Below, in pieces: positions 25,652 to 32,534 of a DNA stretch of 36,265 nt. The stretch's first letter is position 1. The number at the start of each line of letters is the position of its first letter. Position numbers and translations under genes: made by a program. The notes beneath the pieces were generated by a model. That model was not told the DNA's origin and made no database searches. It saw only the letters and a program-made list of their open reading frames with translations. Source of the stretch: Bacteroidales bacterium. Its GTDB lineage: Bacteria; Bacteroidota; Bacteroidia; Bacteroidales; Bacteroidaceae. The stretch is from NCBI GenBank assembly GCA_030523615.1, contig JAUNIC010000006.1, positions 1,228 to 37,492 of the forward strand, given 5' to 3'.

Positions 25652-26088
25652 AAATCTACGTTGCCAGTTCTTGGAGAAATGTATATTATCCTTCCGTCGT
25701 CAGCGCTCTGCGTGATGCTGGCCACGATGTGTATGACTTCCGCAATCCGCCCTTTCATCCTGACGCGGTGGAGGGGGAGCAGGGATTCAAGTGGGAGTAT
25801 GTCGATCCGAACTATATGGGCTGGACACCCGAAGAATACAAAGAACGTCTCCACCATCCGAAGGCGGAGCGTCAGTTCAAGAACGACATCGAGGCGATGG
25901 AGTCGTGCGACGCGTGCGTCCTTGTTCTCCCCTGCGGTCGAAGCGCCCACACCGAAGCGGGGTGGTTCGCCGGCCGAGGCAAGAAGGTCATCGCCTATAT
26001 CCCCGAACAGGTAGAGCCGGAACTGATGTACAAACTTTTCACGGGTGTAGCAACGACGATGGGGGAGGTGTTGCGATTTCTCTCATAA
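25648..26088 (+). CDS. Nucleoside 2-deoxyribosyltransferase-like protein (146 aa)
   Basis: The N-terminus KIYVASSWRN and the segment SCDACVLVLPCGRSAHTEAGW fit the nucleoside 2-deoxyribosyltransferase/DUF4406 fold; E103 in HTEAGW is in the place of the catalytic nucleophile. Such enzymes swap or hydrolyse the glycosidic bond of deoxynucleosides or nucleotides. It overlaps vsr by four bases. Substrate unknown; a role with MutT and Vsr in handling abnormal bases is an inference from context. Confidence 0.75.
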   Translation: MKIYVASSWRNVYYPSVVSALRDAGHDVYDFRNPPFHPDAVEGEQGFKWEYVDPNYMGWTPEEYKERLHHPKAERQFKNDIEAMESCDACVLVLPCGRSAHTEAGWFAGRGKKVIAYIPEQVEPELMYKLFTGVATTMGEVLRFLS

Positions 26089-26107
26089 ACAACGATTTAT
26101 TGCCTGA

Positions 26108-26191
26108 AAGAGTCTTCTACAGGTCCTCAAACAATTCTACGGCTATGACTCCTTCCTGCCCATGCAGGAGGATGACGTTACTAACATATAA
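26108..26191 (+). pseudogene. RecQ N-terminal fragment
   Basis: The frame reads LLQVLKQFYGYDSFLPMQED and stops at TAA 26189-26191. This matches the conserved N-terminus of RecQ helicases (form FGYDSFRPxQE). There is no start codon in frame and the rest of RecQ is absent. It is the first part of a gene-fragment mosaic that continues to 26552. Confidence 0.55.
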
Positions 26192-26205
26192 ACACACACA
26201 TAACC

Positions 26206-26469
26206 ATGACTATACTCATAACTGGCGCAACGTCCGGCATCGGCGAAGGATGCGCGCGAAAATATGCCGCAGAAGGACACACGCTCGTCCTCAATGGCCG
26301 CAATGCCGAAAAACTTGAAACTCTCCGTACGGCGCTCGTTGCAGAATACAACGTACCCATCACGACACTCTGCTTCGACGTACGCGATCGTCAGGCAGCA
26401 CGCGAGGCGTTGGCATCTCTCCCCGAGGAGTTTGCTGCCATCGACGTACTCGTCAACAATGCCGGCCTT
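26206..26469 (+). pseudogene. Short-chain dehydrogenase, truncated
   Basis: The N-terminal third of an SDR of the YdfG type: TILITGATSGIGEGCARKY (NAD(P)-binding TGxxxGIG), NGRNAEKL, and VLVNNAGL. Right after NNAGL the homology ends; the frame runs on to a stop at 26572-26574 as a meaningless tail. The catalytic Ser/Tyr/Lys region is missing, so it cannot be active. The next sequence is a DnaQ fragment. Confidence 0.8.
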
Positions 26470-26471
26470 GT

Positions 26472-26552
26472 GCCATCGACTTTGAAACCGCCAACGCATC
26501 GCCCACAAGCGTCTGCTCCGTGGGCATCTACATCATCAACAAAGGAAAGTAA
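26472..26552 (+). pseudogene. Fused fragment: DnaQ exonuclease start plus EamA transporter end
   Basis: In a different frame from the SDR, 26472-26524 encodes AIDFETANASPTSVCSVG, the first motif region of DnaQ-type exonucleases, and 26522-26552 encodes GIYIINKGK plus stop, the end of an EamA transporter. The left 22 nt match 13682-13703 at 21 positions; the right 31 nt match 14793-14823 at 29. Both shared pieces mark the ends of the 13682-14823 region, so a deletion or recombination between related loci is likely. Confidence 0.65.
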
Positions 26553-26570
26553 ACGAACCGCCCTATCATC

Positions 26571-27359
26571 ATGATCAAAGCCATATTCTTCGATATCGAC
26601 GGCACACTTGTGTCCTTCACCACTCACCAGATTCCGACCTCTACGCTGGAGGCTGTGCATCGCGTGCGGGAGATGGGCGTGAAGGTGTTTATCGCCACGG
26701 GGCGCCCTTACCCGCTCATCGACAATCTCGGAGCACTGGAGTACGACGGCATCGTCTCGTCGAATGGCGCTGCGGGAGTTCTGCGCGACGGCACGACCAT
26801 CTTCCGCGAGGGCATTGACCGCTCCGTCATCCACCGCATCATCGCCAACCAGCGCCTTCACCCCATGCCCATCGTCTTCGCCACCAACGAGGAAGTGTTC
26901 TGCGTCGATTGGTTCGAGCAGGGAGACAAAGCCCAGAGCGTGTGGGATTTGCTCAACAATCCCATGCCGCCCGTTCGTCCCATTGAGGACGCGCTGACGA
27001 TGGACATCGTGCAGGTCATCCCGTTCTTCACCGCCGAAGAAACTCCCCGCATCCTGAGCGAAGTCCTCACGGGATGCAGCGCCTTCCGTTGGCATCCACT
27101 CTTCGCCGACTGCATCCGCGAGGGCAACGACAAGGGCACGGCCATCGACCACATCTGCCAACATTACGGCATCGACGTCGGCGAAACCATGGCGTTCGGC
27201 GACGGTGGCAACGACCTCGAAATGCTCGTCCGTGCCAGTATCGGCGTGGCGATGGGCAATGCCAACGACGACGTCAAAGCCCACGCTGACTACGTCACGG
27301 CACACATCGACGACGGCGGCGTAGCGAAAGCGTTGGACAAGTTCATACCGTCCGATTAG
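26571..27359 (+). CDS. Cof-type HAD-superfamily phosphatase (262 aa)
   Basis: Motif I FFDIDGTLV (nucleophile D8, acid D10), motif II in IATGRP, and the C-terminal motif IV AFGDGGNDLEML, with a type IIB cap between, give the Cof/YbiV class. These cytosolic Mg-dependent enzymes dephosphorylate sugar phosphates, cofactors or nucleotides; the substrate cannot be told. Length is normal. The ATG overlaps the stop of the truncated SDR tail. Confidence 0.9.
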   Translation: MIKAIFFDIDGTLVSFTTHQIPTSTLEAVHRVREMGVKVFIATGRPYPLIDNLGALEYDGIVSSNGAAGVLRDGTTIFREGIDRSVIHRIIANQRLHPMPIVFATNEEVFCVDWFEQGDKAQSVWDLLNNPMPPVRPIEDALTMDIVQVIPFFTAEETPRILSEVLTGCSAFRWHPLFADCIREGNDKGTAIDHICQHYGIDVGETMAFGDGGNDLEMLVRASIGVAMGNANDDVKAHADYVTAHIDDGGVAKALDKFIPSD

Positions 27360-27483
27360 GTTCTGATGAATTACAAAAGCCCCGAAAACGTCTAACACGG
27401 AAAACGAAAATAATAGAAAACCATTACCTCTGCTATAAAGAAAACAAGAAAAACACCCGCCTGCGGCGACAAAAAACAATATC

Positions 27484-27625
27484 GGTTCTTCAGGAATTTG
27501 TATGAAAACCATGGATAATTGCAATATAGTCATTGAATACGAGTCCGCCCCGAAGGGGCATCAATTCCATAGCCCAGGGCAACGCATCGTGAGCATAACC
27601 GCTCTGGCGATGGTATAGCCACCTT
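27484..27625. repeat. REP-like palindromic repeat
   Basis: GCCCCGAAGGGGC (27547-27559) is a perfect short palindrome, followed by TAGCCCAGGGCAACGC (27570-27585). This pairing is typical of dispersed Bacteroidetes REP elements; its minus-strand translation (ALPWAMELMPLRGG) is the familiar spurious peptide of such repeats. The exact borders are not defined. The rest of 27360-27707 has no gene. A RAYT-like transposase that could move such elements is at 23665-25020. Confidence 0.6.
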
Positions 27626-27707
27626 CTCCCCACCCAAGTTTGCCATCTGTTTCCCATCCTTCTCCCCTCTGCGAAAGAAAAATGGGCATCAGGTGGCATT
27701 TTTATGT

Positions 27708-27747
27708 CCAAAATCCCCCACATTCTCCAAAATTATCCTTACTTTTG
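27708..27747 (+). promoter_or_regulatory. Promoter of DUF1294 gene, near-twin of 13568-13605
   Basis: -7 box TACTTTTG (27740-27747), preceded by AAATCCCCCACATTCTCC and AAAATTATCC. Nearly the same as the winged-helix/EamA promoter. Confidence 0.6.
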
Positions 27748-27781
27748 CACATCATTACTAATGCCCGAATCTCTTTCTATC

Positions 27782-28078
27782 ATGAACATTGTCAAAATTA
27801 TCATCATAGGCTTTGCCGTACTCAACATCGTTACTTTCTGGGTTTACGGCATCGACAAACTGAAGGCGAAAAAGGGCTGGTGGCGCATCTCGGAACGCAC
27901 GTTGCTGCTCTTGGCTTTCCTCGGCGGAAGCATCGGTGCACAGCTCGCCATGCAGATGTTTCGCCACAAGACGCAGCACGCCAAGTTCAAATACGGCGTG
28001 CCTTTTGCGCTCTTACTTCACCTCGCGCTCGCCGGTTGGTTTGTCCATCGTTTCCAAACGCAACTTCTGGCGCTCTAA
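27782..28078 (+). CDS. DUF1294 small membrane protein (98 aa)
   Basis: Two to three hydrophobic segments around the family signature YGIDKLKAKKGWWRISE, LLLLAFLGGSIGAQLAM and FRHKTQHAKFKYGVP. An inner-membrane protein of unknown function. The ATG at 27782 (MNIVKIII) is preferred because the earlier ATG at 27761 would leave only about 7 nt after the likely transcript start near 27754. The same frame continues past the stop for 41 codons of protein-like sequence. Confidence 0.85.
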   Translation: MNIVKIIIIGFAVLNIVTFWVYGIDKLKAKKGWWRISERTLLLLAFLGGSIGAQLAMQMFRHKTQHAKFKYGVPFALLLHLALAGWFVHRFQTQLLAL

Positions 28079-28204
28079 TCTTACCGCATCATCGTCGAGA
28101 CGTTCCTACAGTGCAACGACATTCGTCGCTTCGGTGCGGCGAACTCTCGCGAGAGCCTTGAGCGTCTCGTCGGCATCGTACGAAGCAAAATCTCTAACTG
28201 TTAA
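28079..28204 (+). pseudogene. Protein-like in-frame extension after DUF1294
   Basis: Directly after the DUF1294 TAA the same frame encodes 41 residues that look protein-like (YRIIVETFLQCNDIRRFGAAN, then ESLERLVGIV) up to TAA 28202-28204. No start codon or promoter. Likely a gene remnant; readthrough is a less likely option. No family recognised. Confidence 0.3.
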
Positions 28205-28230
28205 ATCTACCATCTTCAAATCTTACAACT

Positions 28231-28506
28231 ATGATCCGTCTGAATTGTTTCTTCAAGGCTAACGAGGGCCGTTATTCTGAGGCACTCGAAGCTGCTATTG
28301 CGCTTACCGCTCGCTCTCTCAACCACAAGGGTTGCGTGGCTTACGATGTTTTCGAGAGCGCTACGCGTCCTGACATCTTCATGATCTGCGAGACATGGGA
28401 GAACCAGGAGGTTCTCGATCTTCACTCTGCTACGCCTGAGTTTGCTGAATACGTCGGCATTATCGAGGCTTGCGGACAGCTGAAACTCGAAAAATTTGAG
28501 TTCTAA
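28231..28506 (+). CDS. ABM-family (YgiN-like) monooxygenase (91 aa)
   Basis: A single dimeric alpha+beta barrel unit of the antibiotic biosynthesis monooxygenase fold: IRLNCFFKANEGR, SLNHKGCVAYDVFES, FMICETWENQEVLDLHSA and the typical ending. Members include quinol monooxygenases and Fe-haem or small-molecule handling proteins; many have no known substrate. Normal length for the family. A repeat-linked terminator follows 8 nt after the stop. Confidence 0.85.
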   Translation: MIRLNCFFKANEGRYSEALEAAIALTARSLNHKGCVAYDVFESATRPDIFMICETWENQEVLDLHSATPEFAEYVGIIEACGQLKLEKFEF

Positions 28507-28513
28507 TTCCTCG

Positions 28514-28561
28514 AAATTCCTTCGCTCGGCACTCTGTGACGCTTGCAACAAGCAAGAACGC
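28514..28561 (+). repeat. 48-bp dispersed repeat, copy 1
   Basis: Identical over 48 nt to 31407-31454 (starts AAATTCCTTCGCTCGGCAC, ends AGCAAGAACGC). It contains the hairpin CTTGC-AACAA-GCAAG. Both copies are followed directly by a strong hairpin terminator of different sequence. Confidence 0.85.
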
Positions 28562-28562
28562 G

Positions 28563-28627
28563 AAAGGCGGCCACCGCACATCGGTTTTTCCTCTTACGAG
28601 GTGTTTTGATGTGCGGTGGCCGCCTTT
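28563..28627 (+). terminator. Strong terminator after the monooxygenase gene
   Basis: A perfect 20-bp stem pairs 28563-28582 with 28608-28627 (starting AAAGGCGGCCACC) around a 25-nt loop, followed by TT. Confidence 0.85.
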
Positions 28628-28672
28628 TTATGATTTGTTAAGGCTGAATCTTGCTGATTTGGTTCAGTTTTC

Positions 28673-28703
28673 TTGGCTACTTCGTTACTTTGGCGTAACT
28701 TTG
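28673..28703 (+). promoter_or_regulatory. Promoter of the second structured leader
   Basis: TTG 28673-28675 and TAACTTTG 28696-28703, spacer 20 nt. The transcript starts near 28710, so the leader before the ATG at 28987 is about 275 nt. Confidence 0.7.
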
Positions 28704-28720
28704 TCGACGAAATCTCATGA

Positions 28721-28918
28721 AGCTATCATGCTTTATCAGCCCGACCGGTGATAGTCGGTCGTGGTTGGAAAGCATATAGAGATAGCTGAATAACATCAAG
28801 AGCAGTCGCTTTTAGCGGACTCGCCAACCGAGCCAACAGCGAGAGCTGTGTGGAATGGAAATAACGATTTCCTAATTGCACACAGCCGAGCGCCCACGAG
28901 GTCGATGAAATCAACCTC
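28721..28918 (+). ncRNA. Structured leader RNA with pseudoknot
   Basis: Stems visible: AGCTATC/GATAGCT (28721-28727 with 28781-28787) continuing as ATGCTTT/AAAGCAT (28728-28734 with 28769-28775); inside it CGACCG/CGGTCG (28742-28747, 28756-28761). GGTTGG (28763-28768), inside this loop, pairs with CCAACC (28824-28829) outside it, a pseudoknot. Further hairpins: AGTCGC region 28804-28821; GCTGTGTG/CACACAGC (28845-28852, 28879-28886) enclosing GGAAAT/ATTTCC; and 28898-28906 with 28910-28918. It could be a riboswitch-like regulator of the gene at 28987. No known class recognised. Confidence 0.6.
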
Positions 28919-28986
28919 GGATGACAGGCCACGGTGGTCAAGGTACGATGTGGAAATATAGTATTCATTTCAAAATCTCTGTCATC

Positions 28987-29319
28987 ATGGAAAACAATGC
29001 TTTCCTTTCTACTTTCCCTTCGGGCACTTCTCAGGCGTTCGGCAAAGCTCAAGATCAAAATCTTGGCTCTGCTCTCACTTATGAGAAGTTCGCTGCTGAG
29101 TTTGCAGCGCTTCCCCTTTCATCTTTAGTCGCTTCTTTCAACAGCCAGGTGGGTAACCGGGGCTGGTCTTCTGCGCGTGCTGCGCATAACCGCGCGCTCA
29201 TCGACGAGCTGATCCGTCGTGGCATCGACGTCTCTGCCGTCTTCGATGGCTCGCGTACTTCGTTCGCTCATCACGTCGAGTTGAACGCTACTTCTTCGAA
29301 GCTTGTCGTGCTCGACTAA
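28987..29319 (+). CDS. Unknown 110-aa protein with structured leader
   Basis: Not assigned. The first 55 residues are Ser/Ala/Phe-rich with low complexity. Residues 55-110 (NRGWSSARAAHNRALIDELI, then RRGIDVSAVFDG and SFAHHVELN) form the conserved-looking part. No signal peptide or membrane helix. Codons are strongly biased to TCT, GCT and CGT, suggesting high expression. It has its own promoter, the folded leader above and its own terminator, so it is a single-gene unit. Confidence 0.75.
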   Translation: MENNAFLSTFPSGTSQAFGKAQDQNLGSALTYEKFAAEFAALPLSSLVASFNSQVGNRGWSSARAAHNRALIDELIRRGIDVSAVFDGSRTSFAHHVELNATSSKLVVLD

Positions 29320-29336
29320 ATACTTCCAATAAAATA

Positions 29337-29376
29337 AACTCCCCGAATACCGTCTGCTCTTGGTGTTCGGGGAGTT
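29337..29376 (+). terminator. Terminator after the 110-aa gene
   Basis: An 11-bp perfect stem, AACTCCCCGAA with TTCGGGGAGTT, followed by TT. Confidence 0.85.
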
Positions 29377-29494
29377 TTCGCGTTGTGGATTTTTCCTTGA
29401 TTCCTTTTCTAACTTTTCCGAATTTCGAGAAAAGTTAGAATGGTTTTCATTTGTTTCCCGTTATTTTTTTTAGTCATCTCTCATTTATAATTAG

Positions 29495-30361
29495 TCATGA
29501 TTTATAATAAGTATAGTGATTATGTAGTAAATACTCCCATGTGACGCAATGCAGTGCTCCGCCATCTTTGATAAGTGGTTGTGCATAGATGGGGATGATC
29601 TGCTTGCCGGGGAATAGTTCTTTCATCACTCTAATCGCCTCAATGTCGTTAGCACAATCATAGTGCTCGGAGAGTGCTGGCATGAGGATAGCATCGGGGA
29701 GGTTGAGGAAGTTGAGGTAGCACCATGAGTCAGCTTCCAACTTGCAATCAAAAGATAGGTCAACTACATCGAAATGAGCGTCAAGTATCTTGTGCAGCCT
29801 CTTGTAGAAGTTGTTTTGACTTTTGTCTTGAACGTAATTGTTGAGTAAAAGACGTCCATCGTCTAGTGGTGCAACCATTCCGTCTGCATGGCCGCAGGGA
29901 TCGCGCATGTCCCAGGGGATAATGATGATTTCGGCACAAAGGGCATCGTGAAGACGTCGAGTAAGCTCTTCGACAGGCCATTGCGGATTCTCCATAAATA
30001 CTTTATCAGTCATAATGACCTTGCCGTTGCAACGAACATAGTTGCCTCCGTCAAAGATGACGCCCATGTGTGCTGTGAGATACAAGTCTATGCCTTTGCA
30101 TGCATCGGATTGCTTCGTGATGTATTGGCGTTTTGCCTCATCATCCCAAAGATAATCGGGACGATAGATGTATTTGCTGTAACTGCCATCGTCAAAGAGT
30201 CGTACGGGCATATAATCCCGGCACCAATAGTCGTTGGTGTTTTGGAGCTCTCTGTGTTCAATTCCGAGTCGTTCTAGCGCTTTTGCGATGTCATGGGCTA
30301 TACTCGCTGTGGCCTTCGTCGTGCGTAGATAGGATGAGGTGTAGATGATGGGGGTGTTCAT
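29495..30361 (-). CDS. aguA: Agmatine deiminase / peptidylarginine deiminase-like enzyme (288 aa)
   Basis: Guanidino-group hydrolase motifs are present: WCRDYMPV near residue 55, IFDGGNYV, DPCGHADGMV (His and Asp) and the catalytic Cys in KDGGALHCVTW near the C-terminus. The family turns agmatine into N-carbamoylputrescine and ammonia, first step to putrescine; related proteins act on peptidyl arginine. It is shorter than typical AguA (about 340-370), so the exact substrate is open. The ATG at 30361 avoids overlap with the upstream gene, which ends at 30367. Likely co-transcribed with that gene. Confidence 0.8.
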   Translation of the reverse strand: MNTPIIYTSSYLRTTKATASIAHDIAKALERLGIEHRELQNTNDYWCRDYMPVRLFDDGSYSKYIYRPDYLWDDEAKRQYITKQSDACKGIDLYLTAHMGVIFDGGNYVRCNGKVIMTDKVFMENPQWPVEELTRRLHDALCAEIIIIPWDMRDPCGHADGMVAPLDDGRLLLNNYVQDKSQNNFYKRLHKILDAHFDVVDLSFDCKLEADSWCYLNFLNLPDAILMPALSEHYDCANDIEAIRVMKELFPGKQIIPIYAQPLIKDGGALHCVTWEYLLHNHYTYYKS

Positions 30362-30366
30362 ATATT

Positions 30367-31026
30367 TTAGTGTTGCTTGATGAATCGCCAAGGTTTGTGG
30401 CACTTCACATACCGTTTTTTCCCGTATGCAAAGGTGTTGTCACTTATCTCTGTTGTTTCTTCCTTTTTATATTTCCCGTTCTCATCTTTAGCGTAGCAGC
30501 CGTTGTCGTCTTTCTTGTATTCTGGAACATTCAGTCTCCAGGTCCCTTCTATAAGTTGTTTTTTGATATCGTCACTCATCACATCCTCCACCCATTCTAT
30601 TTCTATAGCTTCGTCAAATGGAATTCCCATGTCAAACATGTCATCATAGATATAGGTAGATCGAGTTTCTTTCGGCGCGTTGTCAACGGAATATGCTCGA
30701 ATAAGAAAAGAGGCTCTGAACTTCTTCTCCTCGTTTTCGAAGGTTACATCGACTCCAGAAGTGTGCATATTGAATCTTCCTAACTTAAAGTAAGGCAGGC
30801 TTTTACCTTCGTGGTCGTTCGTGTGGTACATAATAGGATCCTTTATGCTGCCACTTTCTTCGTGATAGTAGAATTCTATTTCTTCAAGATAGATGTTTTT
30901 GGAGTTCATTACTCTGAAATGTCCTCCATAGAGTAGATGCTTAGCAATACGTGCAAATTCTTCGTTTATAATGCTCTCTGAAGAATTACCGCCGTTGAAG
31001 CTTGAAAGAATTTCTTTAAGACTCAT
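30367..31026 (-). CDS. Unknown protein, faintly 3-methyladenine glycosylase-like (219 aa)
   Basis: The run EEIEFYYHEES, DPIMYHTND, GRFNMHTSGVDVTFE and ASFLIRAY has the spacing of the MPG/Aag 3-methyladenine DNA glycosylase fold (EVEAY, D-A-H, YG, LIRA), but the key pattern is loose and I cannot confirm it. The C-terminus is charged with a short tandem-like part (KKDDNGCYAKDENGKYKKE). No signal peptide. It is transcribed from the promoter at 31068-31061 and followed by the deiminase gene after 5 nt. Confidence 0.6.
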   Translation of the reverse strand: MSLKEILSSFNGGNSSESIINEEFARIAKHLLYGGHFRVMNSKNIYLEEIEFYYHEESGSIKDPIMYHTNDHEGKSLPYFKLGRFNMHTSGVDVTFENEEKKFRASFLIRAYSVDNAPKETRSTYIYDDMFDMGIPFDEAIEIEWVEDVMSDDIKKQLIEGTWRLNVPEYKKDDNGCYAKDENGKYKKEETTEISDNTFAYGKKRYVKCHKPWRFIKQH

Positions 31027-31060
31027 AAAAATAAAGGTGGTTTGTTCGACTTTTCGGCTG

Positions 31061-31068
31061 CAAAGTTA
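31061..31068 (-). promoter_or_regulatory. Promoter -7 box of the 219-aa gene
   Basis: TAACTTTG followed by CAGCC on the minus strand; leader of about 30 nt to the ATG at 31026. Confidence 0.6.
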
Positions 31069-31116
31069 CGTAGTATCTTTTGCCAAAACGAAAAAAAATT
31101 GTTAAAACGGGTTAAT

Positions 31117-31166
31117 ATTATAACTATAGTTATTAGTTTCGCATTATATCAAAATATAGTTATAAT
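31117..31166. repeat. 12-bp A/T inverted repeat upstream of the 219-aa gene
   Basis: ATTATAACTATA (31117-31128) and TATAGTTATAAT (31155-31166) are perfect inverted copies 26 nt apart, 50-100 nt upstream of the promoter. It could be an operator pair or a hairpin. The rest of 31167-31406 shows nothing recognisable. Confidence 0.5.
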
Positions 31167-31406
31167 TCATATTTAAATCCTGGAAAGAGGTGACAATCGA
31201 GTTCTCTAACATAGTTGATTTAGCTTATCGAACAGATCACTTAGGTGAGTTTGTCCGACAATGATATACATCATAGGCCCTATTATAAGCTTTTCTGCAA
31301 CTACAGGTAGATCCTTGCTGCTTTTCTTCGCTTGTCTATTTGCAGACTTCGACAAAATCGTACGCTTTTTCATTCATTTTCTTCATTTTGCAAGTTCTAA
31401 GGTAGC

Positions 31407-31454
31407 AAATTCCTTCGCTCGGCACTCTGTGACGCTTGCAACAAGCAAGAACGC
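31407..31454 (+). repeat. 48-bp dispersed repeat, copy 2
   Basis: Identical to 28514-28561. No clear gene ends just upstream here, so the element is not simply a gene's 3' end. Confidence 0.85.
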
Positions 31455-31500
31455 AAAAGGCCGCGACCGCACATCGTATGATGCGTGGCCGCGGCCTTTT
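31455..31500 (+). terminator. Hairpin terminator following repeat copy 2
   Basis: AAAAGGCCGCG with its partner ending CGCGGCCTTTT forms a stem with one mismatch region around a short loop, followed by a G. Sequence differs from the hairpin after copy 1. Confidence 0.65.
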
Positions 31501-31652
31501 GGCTGCTTGCGCAGTTGTATTGGTCCTGTAGGGATTATTCTGCTTCGATTCCTGAAATCCCTTGCTCGGCGCACTGAACGAGTTTGTCGAGTTACCTACG
31601 GGCACTTGGCCATCGTTCGGCAAAGCATTAAAACCTCGAAGGCTTTATGATT

Positions 31653-31773
31653 TGCTCTCACTTAAGCCAAGCTCGGGATTCTCGGCTTGGCTCTTTACAT
31701 TCAAACCTTCCTCACCCTCGGGGGTGTCGAAGGTCGAATGAGTGAGAGCAGTGAATCAAGTTCACTTGAATTC
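31653..31773. repeat. Nested inverted repeats downstream of the 102-aa gene
   Basis: TGCTCTCACT (31653-31662) pairs with AGTGAGAGCA (31741-31750). Inside lies AGCCAAG/CTTGGCT (31665-31692), a likely terminator. An imperfect palindrome around AAGTTCACTT (31753-31773) overlaps the end of the minus-strand gene. Nothing else is seen between 31501 and 31652. Confidence 0.5.
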
Positions 31774-32070
31774 ATTGCCGAGCGAAGAAGAACTACCTGA
31801 AAGGAAGTTCACTCGGGGACTTTGCTTGTGTTCTTGGGCCTCAGCAAAGAAATCTACGATTTCGTCTTTGCTCTTGCCGTGCTCCATCAGCGCAAACATC
31901 ACAAGGCTCATTACGTCGGTCGGCAGGCCGGCGCCCTTGATCTGCTTCAGCTGGGCGCGGTTGAAGGTGATGGTGGCTTTGTAATACTCGATCTTGATGT
32001 CGGCACCGATTTCTTCGGCGACATCGGCAAGCTGGATTTCGTAAGGGTTCTGGATATTTTGTTCGTCCAT
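31762..32070 (-). CDS. Unknown 102-aa protein
   Basis: A small acidic protein not assigned to a family. Its core (NPYEIQLADVAEEIGADIKI, then YYKATITFNRAQLKQIKG and DVMSLVMFALMEHG) is regular alternating helix and strand. The last 20 residues (SGSSSSLGNEFK) are low complexity and overlap an imperfect DNA palindrome, so the true end may once have been elsewhere. It has its own promoter at 32233 and a leader of about 150 nt with an attenuator-like hairpin. Confidence 0.65.
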   Translation of the reverse strand: MDEQNIQNPYEIQLADVAEEIGADIKIEYYKATITFNRAQLKQIKGAGLPTDVMSLVMFALMEHGKSKDEIVDFFAEAQEHKQSPRVNFLSGSSSSLGNEFK

Positions 32071-32150
32071 GGTGGCTACTTGCTTCTTTTATGGTTGGCG
32101 AGGTCTGCGGGAGACTGCCTTTTTAGTTTTTCGGAGTACCTCCTTATAAC

Positions 32151-32180
32151 AAAAAAAGGTTGATTGTCATCACGACAACC
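32151..32180 (-). terminator. Attenuator-like hairpin in the leader of the 102-aa gene
   Basis: On the minus strand GGTTGTC-GTGAT-GACAATCAACC is followed directly by seven T, about 80 nt before the ATG at 32070. This is the form of an intrinsic terminator placed inside a leader. Confidence 0.55.
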
Positions 32181-32225
32181 AATCTTCAAACCTTAAATCT
32201 AACTAATACTATGAAAAACACGATG

Positions 32226-32233
32226 CAAAGGTA
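32226..32233 (-). promoter_or_regulatory. Promoter -7 box of the 102-aa gene
   Basis: TACCTTTG followed by CATCG on the minus strand. The sequence from 32234 to 32492 holds no gene that I can see. Confidence 0.6.
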
Positions 32234-32492
32234 CGGAGTTCCTAGCTCTTCTGCAAATTTTCTGGTATTTTTCGACAGAAAATCGACATGCAGCATCTTC
32301 GTTGACTACAGCACTTGCCAAAACCCGCATTAACCCTGCATTTTGCAATCTCTTGAAGTTGCAAAATCGGGGGGTATAGACCTTTGGGGAGCTTTCCAGA
32401 CCTGCGGGTTATTCTACCCTTCTGAGGGTAATAATCATATTACCACTTGCCAACCGTCTTGTTTTCGAAGGTATTACCACGTATAAAACGCA

Positions 32493-32532
32493 AAATAAGT
32501 TGAATCCTTCATACGAAAGAATCAACTTATTT
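32493..32532 (-). terminator. Terminator after tRNA-Thr
   Basis: An 11-bp perfect stem, AAATAAGTTGA with TCAACTTATTT, 2 nt past the tRNA 3' end and followed on the minus strand by TTTT. Confidence 0.8.
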
Positions 32533-32534
32533 GA

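Noticed and set aside
27490..27723. Minus-strand frame across the REP-like element
   Set aside because: Its peptide is the well-known spurious translation of such palindromes.
28721..28918. RNase P RNA, tmRNA, cobalamin riboswitch or group I intron for the leader RNA
   Set aside because: None of their conserved core sequences is present.
31261..31650. Plus-strand open frame upstream of and through repeat copy 2
   Set aside because: It runs through the dispersed repeat and terminator, with no promoter and no domain.
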